Source of the DNA: Actinomycetota bacterium
Lineage (GTDB): Bacteria; Actinomycetota; Acidimicrobiia; Acidimicrobiales; Ilumatobacteraceae
Length of the DNA: 64,000 bases
Direction: 5' to 3'
NCBI GenBank assembly: GCA_030645495.1
Contig: JAUSLV010000011.1
Coordinates: 62,001-126,000 of the forward strand
Both the position numbers and the translations under genes were made by a program. Below are positions 26,234 through 34,216 of this stretch, in pieces. Below the pieces are notes generated by a model, which was given only the letters and a program-made list of their open reading frames with translations, searched no databases and was not told the DNA's origin. Positions within the stretch are counted from its first letter, which is position 1, and each line of letters starts with the position of its first letter.

Positions 26234-27526
26234 ATGACCTACGACGACGCGCTCGCGTACCTCGACACTCACTCCAACTACGACGTCACGGGGCGCATCA
26301 CCTCACCAACGCTCGAGCGGATGCGCACCCTGATGTCGGCCATGGGCGACCCCCAGCTCAGCTTCCCCGTGATCCACGTCACCGGCACGAACGGCAAGGG
26401 TTCCACCACACAGATGATCACGCGCCTGTTGATGGCCCATGGGCTGACAGTGGGCACATACACCAGCCCGCACCTCGAGCGGATCAATGAGCGGATCACC
26501 CGCAACTGCGAGCCGATCAGCGACGAGGACTTCGCCGAGCAGATCGCTGCGGTCGCGGATCTCGAGGGCATCACCGGTGTGCACCCCAGCTACTTCGAGG
26601 CAGTCACCGCCGCGGCCTATCGCTGGATGGCCGACGTCGCCGTCGACGTTGCGGTGGTGGAGGTCGGTCTGCTCGGTCGCTGGGATGCCACCAACGTCTG
26701 CGAGTCGCAGGTGGCGGTTGTCACCAACATCGGCATCGATCACACCGAGTACGCGGGCCCCACGAAGCGCCACATCGCGATCGAGAAGTCGGGCATCGTG
26801 AAGCCCACCAGTGCAGTGATCATCGGCGAATCCGACCCCGAACTGGCGGCCGTTTTCGCCACTGCCGGTGGGGCGTCCGGCCTGCGCCGCGGCGACGACT
26901 TCGACGTGCTCGAGAACCAGCTGGCGCTGGGCGGGCGGATGGTGGATCTGCGCACGCCCACGATGGTGTACCCCGACGTGTTCGTGCCGCTACACGGCCG
27001 GCACCAAGGCGACAACGCGGTGGTGGCGCTCGTGGCAGTGGAGACGTTCTTCGCCGCCCCGCTCGCGGGCGACCTGGTCAACGAAGGCTTCGCCGAGGTA
27101 GTGATGCCCGGCCGGTTCGAGGTGCTGGGCCACCAGCCGCTGGTGATCATCGACGGCGCGCACAACCCCGCCGGCGCCGACACGTGCGCCTCGGTGTTCT
27201 TCGACGATTTCGACCCGGCTGGTCAACGGATCCTCGTGGTGGGCTGCCTCAAGGGTCGCGAGCCCCGTGAGATGCTCGAGGCGTTACGCGCCGACGAGTA
27301 CGACACCGTCATCACCTGCAACGCGCCGTCGTCGCGGGGCATGCCCGCTGCGGAGCTCACCGCCGCGGCCACCGCACTCGGGTGCGAGAACGTGCTGCAG
27401 ATCGACGACATCCACCGAGCACTCGACCACGCGCTCTCGCTGGCCGAACACGACGACGCGGTCGTGATCACCGGCTCGCTGTACGTGGTGGGTGCCGCCC
27501 GCCCCTACCTCCGTAAAGTGCTCTAA
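26234..27526 (+). CDS. folC: Folylpolyglutamate synthase / dihydrofolate synthase
   Basis: A 430-residue Mur-ligase-family enzyme. The ATP-binding loop is [15 protein letters not shown] (about residues 47-61), followed by [12 protein letters not shown], the carbamylated-Lys region [23 protein letters not shown], and the C-terminal domain with [14 protein letters not shown]. These are the FolC signatures in their normal order. It adds glutamates to folates in the cytoplasm, using ATP and glutamate. ATG at 26234 is used because the family's first helix ([15 protein letters not shown]) starts there. It follows clpX by 25 nt, probably in one transcript. Confidence 0.93.
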   Translation: MTYDDALAYLDTHSNYDVTGRITSPTLERMRTLMSAMGDPQLSFPVIHVTGTNGKGSTTQMITRLLMAHGLTVGTYTSPHLERINERITRNCEPISDEDFAEQIAAVADLEGITGVHPSYFEAVTAAAYRWMADVAVDVAVVEVGLLGRWDATNVCESQVAVVTNIGIDHTEYAGPTKRHIAIEKSGIVKPTSAVIIGESDPELAAVFATAGGASGLRRGDDFDVLENQLALGGRMVDLRTPTMVYPDVFVPLHGRHQGDNAVVALVAVETFFAAPLAGDLVNEGFAEVVMPGRFEVLGHQPLVIIDGAHNPAGADTCASVFFDDFDPAGQRILVVGCLKGREPREMLEALRADEYDTVITCNAPSSRGMPAAELTAAATALGCENVLQIDDIHRALDHALSLAEHDDAVVITGSLYVVGAARPYLRKVL

Positions 27527-27541
27527 GACAGCACACGCCGG

Positions 27542-27547
27542 TAGCCT
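27542..27547 (+). promoter_or_regulatory. -10 box TAGCCT, leaderless start of ndk
   Basis: TAGCCT ends 8 nt before the ATG at 27556, with no Shine-Dalgarno between. Confidence 0.55.
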
Positions 27548-27555
27548 CGTGAGCC

Positions 27556-27966
27556 ATGTCTGATCGCACACTCGTCCTGCTCAAGCCCGATGCCGTGGAA
27601 CGCGGCCTCGTCGGCGAGATCCTCGGCCGCTTCGAGGCCAAGAACCTGAAGCTGGTCGCGCTCGACCTGCGCACGCTCGACGCGGCCACGCTGGCGCGCC
27701 ACTACGAAGAGCACGTGGGCAAGGGCTTCTACGCCGACCTGGTGCAGTTCATGAGCCGGGGCCCGGTCGTGGCGCTGGTGGTGGAAGGCCCGGAGGATAC
27801 GTGGGAAGTGGTGCGCACGATGATGGGTGCCACCAACCCGCGCAAGGCCGCACCTGGTACGATCCGCGGCGACCTCGGCATTCTCTTCACGGAGAACTTG
27901 GTGCACGGCAGCGACTCACTGGCCTCCGCCGAGCGTGAGATCGGGATTTTCTTCCCGAATCTGTAA
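27556..27966 (+). CDS. ndk: Nucleoside diphosphate kinase
   Basis: A 136-residue enzyme of normal length. It starts with RTLVLLKPDAVERGLVGEI and carries the phospho-accepting His in NLVHGSDS (about residue 117). NPRKAAPGTIRGDLGI is the conserved nucleotide-binding segment. It transfers the gamma-phosphate of ATP to other nucleoside diphosphates in the cytoplasm through the phospho-His. It sits between folC and mreB with its own leaderless promoter, so it may be transcribed separately from folC. Confidence 0.97.
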   Translation: MSDRTLVLLKPDAVERGLVGEILGRFEAKNLKLVALDLRTLDAATLARHYEEHVGKGFYADLVQFMSRGPVVALVVEGPEDTWEVVRTMMGATNPRKAAPGTIRGDLGILFTENLVHGSDSLASAEREIGIFFPNL

Positions 27967-27982
27967 CAAACCGGTGTCCCGC

Positions 27983-27988
27983 TACACT
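27983..27988 (+). promoter_or_regulatory. -10 box TACACT of the mre operon
   Basis: TACACT lies 35 nt before the mreB ATG. The leader would carry the strong Shine-Dalgarno AAGGAGG at 28011-28017. Confidence 0.5.
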
Positions 27989-28023
27989 GAGCAGGTTGGC
28001 CCGGATTGAAAAGGAGGTAGGTG

Positions 28024-29058
28024 ATGGCGAGAAGTAACCCGCTCGCGCTCGGACGCGACCTCGCCATCGACCTCGGCACGGCCAACACCCTGATCTACGC
28101 GCGCGGTCAGGGCATCGTGCTCAACGAACCTTCGGTCGTGGCCATCGACATCACCGACGGCCGCCCGGTGGCCGTGGGCTTCGAGGCCAAGCGGATGATG
28201 GGCCGCACCCCTGGCCGGATCAAGACCATCCGCCCGCTGAAGGACGGCGTGATCGCCGACTTCGAAGTGTGCGAGAAGATGTTGCGCTACTTCATCCAGA
28301 AGGTGCACGCCAGCCGCTGGAGCAAGCCGCGCATGGTGATCTGCGTGCCGTCGGGCATCACCGGTGTCGAGCAGCGGGCGGTGCAAGACGCGGCCGAGTA
28401 CGCGGGGGCACGCAAGCCGGTGCACATCATCGAAGAGCCGATGGCCGCCGCGATCGGCGCCGACATGCCGATCCACGAGCCCAGCGGCAACATGATCATC
28501 GACATCGGCGGCGGCACCACCGAGATCGCCGTGATCTCGCTGGGCGGCATCGTCACCGCTCAGTCGGTACGAGTGGCCGGCGACGAACTCGACGAAGCGC
28601 TGATGCAGTACATGAAGAAGGAATTCTCGATGGCCATCGGCGACCGCACGGCCGAGGAGATCAAGATCCACATGGGTTCGGCCTGGCCGCTCGACGAGGA
28701 ACTGACGGCCGACATTCGTGGCCGCGACCTGATCAGCGGCCTGCCACGCACCTTGGCGATCACCACCGAACAGGTGCGTGAAGCCCTTTCCGAGCCGGTG
28801 ACTGCCATTGTGGACGCTGTGAAGACCACGCTCGACCGCACGCCGCCCGAACTCGCCGCCGACATCATGGAACAGGGCGTCATGCTCACCGGCGGCGGCG
28901 CACTGCTCGCCGGCCTCGATCGGCGCCTCTCGCACGAGACGGGCATGCCGATCAACATCGCTCGCGATCCGCTGTTCAGCGTGGTCATCGGTTCCGGTCG
29001 CGCGCTGGAGAACATCGATGCCATGCGCGGGCTGATGTCGCTGGGTGGCGACGAGTAG
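28024..29058 (+). CDS. mreB: MreB, rod-shape actin homologue
   Basis: A 344-residue actin-fold ATPase of normal length. Phosphate loop 1 is AIDLGTANTLIYARG (about 12-26); phosphate loop 2 is MIIDIGGGTTEIAVISLGG; the adenosine motif is GVMLTGGGALLAGL. It polymerises under the membrane and guides lateral cell-wall synthesis with MreC, MreD, PBP2 and RodA, all encoded next. ATG at 28024 is chosen over a GTG one codon earlier because the Shine-Dalgarno AAGGAGG is 6 nt from it. It heads a five-gene same-strand block. Confidence 0.97.
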   Translation: MARSNPLALGRDLAIDLGTANTLIYARGQGIVLNEPSVVAIDITDGRPVAVGFEAKRMMGRTPGRIKTIRPLKDGVIADFEVCEKMLRYFIQKVHASRWSKPRMVICVPSGITGVEQRAVQDAAEYAGARKPVHIIEEPMAAAIGADMPIHEPSGNMIIDIGGGTTEIAVISLGGIVTAQSVRVAGDELDEALMQYMKKEFSMAIGDRTAEEIKIHMGSAWPLDEELTADIRGRDLISGLPRTLAITTEQVREALSEPVTAIVDAVKTTLDRTPPELAADIMEQGVMLTGGGALLAGLDRRLSHETGMPINIARDPLFSVVIGSGRALENIDAMRGLMSLGGDE

Positions 29059-29076
29059 CCGCTCGGCGGTCGGCCC

Positions 29077-30060
29077 ATGTTCTCCTCACTCAGTCGTCGC
29101 CGGGTGGTGCTCTTGGTGGTGCTCACCTGCCTCCTGCTCATCACGCTCGACAAGCAGGGCAATCCACTCACCGACCGCGCCCGGCGCGTGTTCGACGTCA
29201 TGTTGCGGCCGGTCGACGCGGCCACCAACGCGATCGTGCTGCCCCTCGAACGTGCCTGGTACGGCATTACCAACTACGAGGATCTGGAGACCGAGAACGC
29301 CGCGCTGCGCGACCAGATCGAACACATGAGGGGCACCGAGATCGAAGCCCGGTCGGCGGTGCTGCAGTACCGCGAGCTGGCGAAGCTGAATCAGTTGACG
29401 TCGAAGTACACCTTTGAGTTCGTCACCGCCGAAGTGGATGGCGACTCGCCCAGCAACTATCAGCAGACGTTGGAGATCAATGTCGGTTCTGACCGAGGCA
29501 TCGAGGTGGGTATGCCCGTCACCGATGGTGCCGGTCTGATCGGTCGCATCACGCGGGTCTTCCCCACGCGCAGCATCGTGCTGCTGATCACCGATCCCAC
29601 GTTCGCGGTCGCGGCCCGTGTGCTCAGCACCGACGAGGAGACCGACCCAGGGGAGGTCGCCACCGAGGGCTCGCCGCCGGCCGAGACCGAGGCCGAGCCG
29701 GTCGACACCACCCCCGTCGCCGAGGGCTCGGTGGAGGGCGAAACCACCACGACGCTCCCCGCCGTGATCCGCGAGACCGGCACGGTGGAAGGCCGTGGTG
29801 GCAACCGGACGCTGTTGCTGCGCTTCACCGAGAGCACGTCGGCGATCACCTCGGTGAAGGTCGGGGCGGTCGTCGACACCGCCGGTGGAACGGGCAGCCT
29901 TGCGCCGCAGGGGATCCCGATCGGCACGATCACGACAGTGCTGAAGCAGTCGGGCAACAGCAGCACGCTGGTGGAGGTTCGCCCCAACGCCGACCTGCGG
30001 CGGCTCAACTACGTCGCCGTGGTGCTGTTCCTGCCCAACGTGCAGGCCGTCGGCAGCTGA
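29077..30060 (+). CDS. mreC: MreC, rod-shape scaffold protein, with acidic insertion
   Basis: A 327-residue membrane-anchored protein. A short basic N-terminus (SSLSRRR) precedes one transmembrane helix (about 10-22). A coiled coil (about 66-100, around ITNYEDLETENAALRDQIEH) and the beta-barrel domain follow, including INVGSDRGIEVGMPVTDGAGLIGRI. A proline/glutamate/threonine-rich insertion of about 55 residues (about 186-240, EVATEGSPPAETEAEPVDTT and onward) splits the beta domain before RGGNRTLLLRF. The C-terminus ends in the usual LRRLNYVAVVLFLP. It links MreB to PBP2 and RodA outside the membrane. Confidence 0.93.
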   Translation: MFSSLSRRRVVLLVVLTCLLLITLDKQGNPLTDRARRVFDVMLRPVDAATNAIVLPLERAWYGITNYEDLETENAALRDQIEHMRGTEIEARSAVLQYRELAKLNQLTSKYTFEFVTAEVDGDSPSNYQQTLEINVGSDRGIEVGMPVTDGAGLIGRITRVFPTRSIVLLITDPTFAVAARVLSTDEETDPGEVATEGSPPAETEAEPVDTTPVAEGSVEGETTTTLPAVIRETGTVEGRGGNRTLLLRFTESTSAITSVKVGAVVDTAGGTGSLAPQGIPIGTITTVLKQSGNSSTLVEVRPNADLRRLNYVAVVLFLPNVQAVGS

Positions 30061-30063
30061 TCC

Positions 30064-30588
30064 GTGTATCGCATCCTCGCCGGTCCGGCGCCACGGCTAC
30101 TGGTGATCGGGCTGTTCGCACTGGCGATCCAGCGTGCCGTGTTCGCCGAGCATCCGCTGCACGACGTGAAGTTGCAGTTCGTGCTGGCACTCGTCGTTGC
30201 CGCCGGCGCCGGCGGGGGCTCCGACCGGGGGGCGGTGGCTGGGTTCGTGCTGGGCCTGATGTACGACCTGGGCGGGAACACGCCGCTCGGACAGACGGCG
30301 CTGGCCTACGGCATGGGGGGCATCGTGGCCGGCTACTTGCACAGCTTCACCCCCGACCCGCAGTGGTGGCTGGCAGCGGTCTTTGCCGTGTTCGGCGCCG
30401 CGGTCGGCGAGCTCTCTGTGCCGCTCGCCGACCTGGTGACCGGCGAGAGCGGCTGGATCACGGGCGACCTCCTGGTGAACGTTCCGGTCGTCGCAGTGGC
30501 CGCCGGTGTCATGTGCCCCGCACTGTTGCCGATCGGACGGTGGATGATGGGGGTCAAGCGCAAGAAATGGAAGGCGATGAACGAGTGA
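30064..30588 (+). CDS. mreD: MreD, rod-shape membrane protein
   Basis: A 174-residue protein with about five to six hydrophobic helices and short loops. It carries RGAVAGFVLGLMYDLGGNTPLGQTAL, the conserved G-F-x-G-L-x-x-D region of MreD, about residues 56-82. It helps hold the elongation complex at the membrane. It begins 3 nt after the mreC stop with a GTG and ends 60 nt before the PBP2 gene. The C-terminus is short and basic (KRKKWKAMNE). Confidence 0.88.
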   Translation: MYRILAGPAPRLLVIGLFALAIQRAVFAEHPLHDVKLQFVLALVVAAGAGGGSDRGAVAGFVLGLMYDLGGNTPLGQTALAYGMGGIVAGYLHSFTPDPQWWLAAVFAVFGAAVGELSVPLADLVTGESGWITGDLLVNVPVVAVAAGVMCPALLPIGRWMMGVKRKKWKAMNE

Positions 30589-30648
30589 GCGGGTCGCCAT
30601 TCGCCAGCGCGCGCACCCTTTCGTCGCTCGACGGACAAGACTGTCGCA

Positions 30649-32964
30649 ATGGCCGTTGACAAGCGCACCGCTCGCCTCGGAATCCTCGCCACCGTTTCGC
30701 TGCTCCTGATCAGCCTCATCGGTGTTCGCCTGTGGTTCCTGCAGGGGGTCAAGGCCGAGTGGTACCAGGCCAAGGTGACGTCGGCCAAGACCCGTACGGT
30801 CTACATCGCGCCAGAACGCGGCCGCATCTTCGATGCCGATGGCAGGGTGGTGGCGGACAACCGCAGCTTCATCACCGTCACCGTCGATTGGCAGGTGGTT
30901 CGCAAGTTCAAGAACCGTCTCGAGCTGTTCACGCGCCTCTCCGGTCCGTTGAACACCCCGGTCGACGACCTGATGCGCCGCTACGACCCGTGCTACAAGA
31001 TCCCCGACGACCCCTGCCCGTACGGCCAGCGATTCGACACCCTGCTGCCGCTGCCGCTGAAGGAGGACGTCGACGAGGTGACCGTCAACTACTTGATGGA
31101 GCGCAGCGAGGACTTCCCCGGCATCGACGCCACGGTGCAGTACAAGCGGGTGTACCCGTACGCGCCGATCGCCTCGCACGTGATCGGGTTCATGGGCTCG
31201 ATCAGTGCCGAGGCGCTGCAGAGCTACCTCGACCAGGGCTACAAACGCAACGAGCGCATCGGTCAGTTCGGTGTCGAGCAGAGCATGGAACGCGAGCTGC
31301 ACGGCCGTTGGGGCAAGAAGGTCTACGAGGTCGATGCCTCTGGCGCGGTGGTGCGTGAGCTCGTCGACCAAGGCATCGAGCCGGTGGCCGGGTTCGACAT
31401 CCAGCTCAGCGTCGATCTCGACATCCAGCAGTACGCCGAGCAGGCCTTGGAAACCGAACTGCGGATGCGGCGCAACTTGGCCGAAGACCTGATGCACGGC
31501 GACTCGGCCCCGCACAACCCGCTCGATCGGGAGACCAACTGGTCGACGCGTGTGTATCGCAAGCCGCTGCCCAACGGCGAGTTCCTCGACTACCCCGAAT
31601 GGGTGCAGCACAAGGCCCCGGCAGGATCGGTGGTGGTGGTGAACCATCACAACGGCCAGGTGATCGCCATGGCGAGTTACCCGGCGTTCGACAACCGGTG
31701 GATGGAAGCCGGAGTCAGCCAGGACAAGTACCAGCAGCTGTTCCCCAGCAAGAACCCCGATGGCTCGAAGATCGACCCCGACAAGTCGATCCTCGTCAAC
31801 CGCGCGGTGCAGGGCAACTACAACTACGGCTCGTCGTTCAAACCGTTCGTGGCCTGGTCGGCGCTGCATGCCGGGTTGATCACAGCTCAGGACGTGTTCC
31901 TCGACGAGGGGTACTACACCCTCACGTCGATCGACGCGAACAACTGCCAGCAGAACGGTGGTCTCGCCCGTTGCATCTTCAAGAACGCCACCAACAAGCG
32001 CTCACTGAAGCCCAGTTCGTACGGTCCGGTGACGGTCACCGACGCGTTGGCGGTGTCGTCCGACACGTTCTTCTACCGCCTGGGCGAGATGGCCTACACC
32101 ACCCCCGGCGTGGGCCGCACGATCCTGCAGGAGAACCTGATGCGCTTCGGGTTCGGCACCAAGAGCGGGATCCAGTTGCCCTACGAATGGAAGGGTCGCC
32201 TGCCCACCAACGAGGTCAAGGCCGATCTCGTGGCCAGGGGAGTGCTGTCGAAGAAGGAAGCACCGCGCCTCGTGGTGGGTGACAACGTGCAGATGGCCAT
32301 CGGCCAGGGCCTCATGGCGGGAACGCCGCTGCAACTGGCGATGGGCTACGCGACGCTCGCCAACGGCGGGTTCCTGCTGAAGGCGTCGATCCTCAAGGCG
32401 ATCTGGGCACCGCTGACGCCCGACGCCGGCCCGGCGGTCGCCGACCTCGAGAAGGGCGAGGTGCGCGTCAGTTTCGACCGGGCGGTGGTTCGCGATCAGC
32501 TGGAGATGGATCCCGAAACGGTGTACAAGCCGATCGTGATCGGGCTCACCCGAGTGATCCGCGGCCCGGGTGTGTTCTACGGCTTCCAGCACGAAACCAC
32601 CGGCGAGCGGCTGTTCAAGGGGTTCCCGGTGAACATCGCCGGCAAGACCGGCACCGCCCAGGGGGCCGGGAACCTGCCCTGGAACGACTCGTCGGCGTTC
32701 GCCGGCTTCGGTGTCACCGACCTCGATGCGGAGAACCCCACCGACGTGCCGTACACCGTGGTCGCCTATCTCGAGAAGAGCGGATACGGCTCGAAAGCAG
32801 CGGCACCGGTGGTGAAGTGCGTCTTCTTGGCGCTCACCGGAAATGTGACGCTCGACCCGGTGGTCATCGCCGATCCGCTCGACACCGACTCGCTCCAGGC
32901 CGCTCCCACCCGCAGCTTGAGCAACACGTTCTGCCTGAACGGCTCGTCGGGCCTGAAGGACTGA
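30649..32964 (+). CDS. mrdA: Penicillin-binding protein 2 (elongation transpeptidase)
   Basis: A 771-residue class B penicillin-binding protein. One N-terminal membrane helix (about 10-30) anchors it, followed by the dimerisation and allosteric region with ERGRIFDADGRVVADN. The transpeptidase domain has the acyl-Ser motif SSFK in NYGSSFKPFVAW, SxD in AVSSDTFFYRLGE, and KTGT in AGKTGTAQG. The SSD triplet is the normal PBP2 version. It cross-links new peptidoglycan outside the membrane with RodA as glycosyltransferase. It is longer than most PBP2 proteins (about 630) because of extra sequence between motifs 1 and 3 and an unusual C-terminal extension. The ATG is 60 nt after mreD. Confidence 0.93.
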   Translation: MAVDKRTARLGILATVSLLLISLIGVRLWFLQGVKAEWYQAKVTSAKTRTVYIAPERGRIFDADGRVVADNRSFITVTVDWQVVRKFKNRLELFTRLSGPLNTPVDDLMRRYDPCYKIPDDPCPYGQRFDTLLPLPLKEDVDEVTVNYLMERSEDFPGIDATVQYKRVYPYAPIASHVIGFMGSISAEALQSYLDQGYKRNERIGQFGVEQSMERELHGRWGKKVYEVDASGAVVRELVDQGIEPVAGFDIQLSVDLDIQQYAEQALETELRMRRNLAEDLMHGDSAPHNPLDRETNWSTRVYRKPLPNGEFLDYPEWVQHKAPAGSVVVVNHHNGQVIAMASYPAFDNRWMEAGVSQDKYQQLFPSKNPDGSKIDPDKSILVNRAVQGNYNYGSSFKPFVAWSALHAGLITAQDVFLDEGYYTLTSIDANNCQQNGGLARCIFKNATNKRSLKPSSYGPVTVTDALAVSSDTFFYRLGEMAYTTPGVGRTILQENLMRFGFGTKSGIQLPYEWKGRLPTNEVKADLVARGVLSKKEAPRLVVGDNVQMAIGQGLMAGTPLQLAMGYATLANGGFLLKASILKAIWAPLTPDAGPAVADLEKGEVRVSFDRAVVRDQLEMDPETVYKPIVIGLTRVIRGPGVFYGFQHETTGERLFKGFPVNIAGKTGTAQGAGNLPWNDSSAFAGFGVTDLDAENPTDVPYTVVAYLEKSGYGSKAAAPVVKCVFLALTGNVTLDPVVIADPLDTDSLQAAPTRSLSNTFCLNGSSGLKD

Positions 32965-32966
32965 CC

Positions 32967-34148
32967 GTGGCGGTGTCGTTCCTCCGGCGCAAGCCGGATT
33001 CGGGCCTTGGCAACATTCGCGCCAGCCAGAGTGCTCCCACGCGCAACATCGACTGGGTGCTGATGCTCGCCGTCAGCGCGCTGTCGGTGATCGGCTTGGC
33101 GGTCGTGTACACCGCCTCGCGGACGAAGTTCGGGCCGGGTGCCACCACGCCGTTCGGATTCCAGTTCGTCACCCGGCAGGAGATCTTCCTCATCGGCGCG
33201 GTCTTGGCGATGATCGTCGTGATGAGCTTCGACTACGACTGGTGGAAGGATCACGCCCGGTTCCTCTACGGCGTGACGGTGATGTTGCTCGTGTTGGTGA
33301 TCATGGTGGGTGCCGTGAGTGGTGGCGCCGCCCTCAGCTTCGACCTCGGCCCGCTGAAGCTGCAGCCCGCAGAGTTCGCCAAGTTCACCGTGCTGCTGAC
33401 GCTCGCCGCCTACCTCGCAGAAGACCGCAGCGAGGTGTTGCAGTACCACCGCTTCATCATCGGCCTGATGATCGTGGGCGTGCCTGCCGGGTTGATCATC
33501 CTGCAGCCCGACCTCGGGTCGTCGTCCGTGCTGGTCGTGATGGCCATGGGCGTGATGCTGATCGCCGGCGCCAAACTGCGCTACATGGTGCTCATCTCGG
33601 TGGTGGCCGTGGGCACCGTGCTGGCGGCGGTGGTCACGAAATTGGTGAACCAGTACCAGTTGGCCCGCTTCACGGCCTTCTTCAACCAGGACTCCACCGA
33701 CAAGGACCTGCAGGACTATGTGTATCAAGGGCGCAACGCCATCCGCGCCGTGGCCACCGGTGGTATCGCCGGCAAGGGATGGTTGAAGGGCCCGATCACC
33801 ATGGCCCGCAACGACATCCCCGTGCAGTGGGCCGACTTCCCGTTCTCCGCCATCGGTGAGGAGTTCGGCCTGATCGGCGCTGCCGTGGTGATCGGGCTGT
33901 ACGCCGTCGTGCTCCTGCGGATCTGGCGGATCGCCCACCTGTCGCGCGACCTGCTCGGCACCTACCTGTGCGTCGGCGTGTTCTCGATCCTGCTGTGGCA
34001 GGTGTTCCAGAACATCGCGATGACGATCGGCATCATGCCGATCACCGGTCTACCATTGCCGTGGATCTCCTACGGCGGCTCGGGCGTCGTGACGTTCTTC
34101 GCGCTCATCGGCCTGGTGCAGAACGTGCACATGCGCCGCTACCGGTAG
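32967..34148 (+). CDS. rodA: RodA, SEDS peptidoglycan glycosyltransferase
   Basis: A 393-residue SEDS-family protein with about ten transmembrane helices. After a polar N-terminus (AVSFLRRKPDSG) come DWVLMLAVSALSVIGLAVVY, LGPLKLQPAEFAKFTVLLTLAAYLA (the conserved Q-P-x-E loop), ILQPDLGSSSVLV, WADFPFSAIGEEFGLIGA and the final PITGLPLPWISYGGSG. The PxxF/E and GxxxPWxSYGG motifs mark RodA/FtsW. It polymerises glycan strands on the outer face of the membrane with PBP2. The GTG start lies 2 nt after the mrdA stop. Confidence 0.93.
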   Translation: MAVSFLRRKPDSGLGNIRASQSAPTRNIDWVLMLAVSALSVIGLAVVYTASRTKFGPGATTPFGFQFVTRQEIFLIGAVLAMIVVMSFDYDWWKDHARFLYGVTVMLLVLVIMVGAVSGGAALSFDLGPLKLQPAEFAKFTVLLTLAAYLAEDRSEVLQYHRFIIGLMIVGVPAGLIILQPDLGSSSVLVVMAMGVMLIAGAKLRYMVLISVVAVGTVLAAVVTKLVNQYQLARFTAFFNQDSTDKDLQDYVYQGRNAIRAVATGGIAGKGWLKGPITMARNDIPVQWADFPFSAIGEEFGLIGAAVVIGLYAVVLLRIWRIAHLSRDLLGTYLCVGVFSILLWQVFQNIAMTIGIMPITGLPLPWISYGGSGVVTFFALIGLVQNVHMRRYR

Positions 34149-34200
34149 TTGTCGGCGCTGGCCGCTGCTGGTGATCCGGCACCGTGGGGTGCCCGCACTG

Positions 34201-34206
34201 TACACT
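34201..34206 (+). promoter_or_regulatory. -10 box TACACT upstream of the radical-SAM pair
   Basis: TACACT ends 10 nt before the ATG at 34217, giving almost no leader. It lies in the 68-bp gap after rodA. Confidence 0.4.
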
Positions 34207-34216
34207 TCATGAGAAC

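Noticed and set aside
27941-27958. Inverted repeat TCGGGA...TCCCGA at the end of ndk as a terminator
   Set aside because: It lies within the ndk coding sequence, has only 6 bp and no T-run, so it was not called.
30649-32964. SSD instead of SxN in the PBP2 active site as a missing catalytic residue
   Set aside because: SxD is the normal form of this motif in elongation-type PBP2 proteins.
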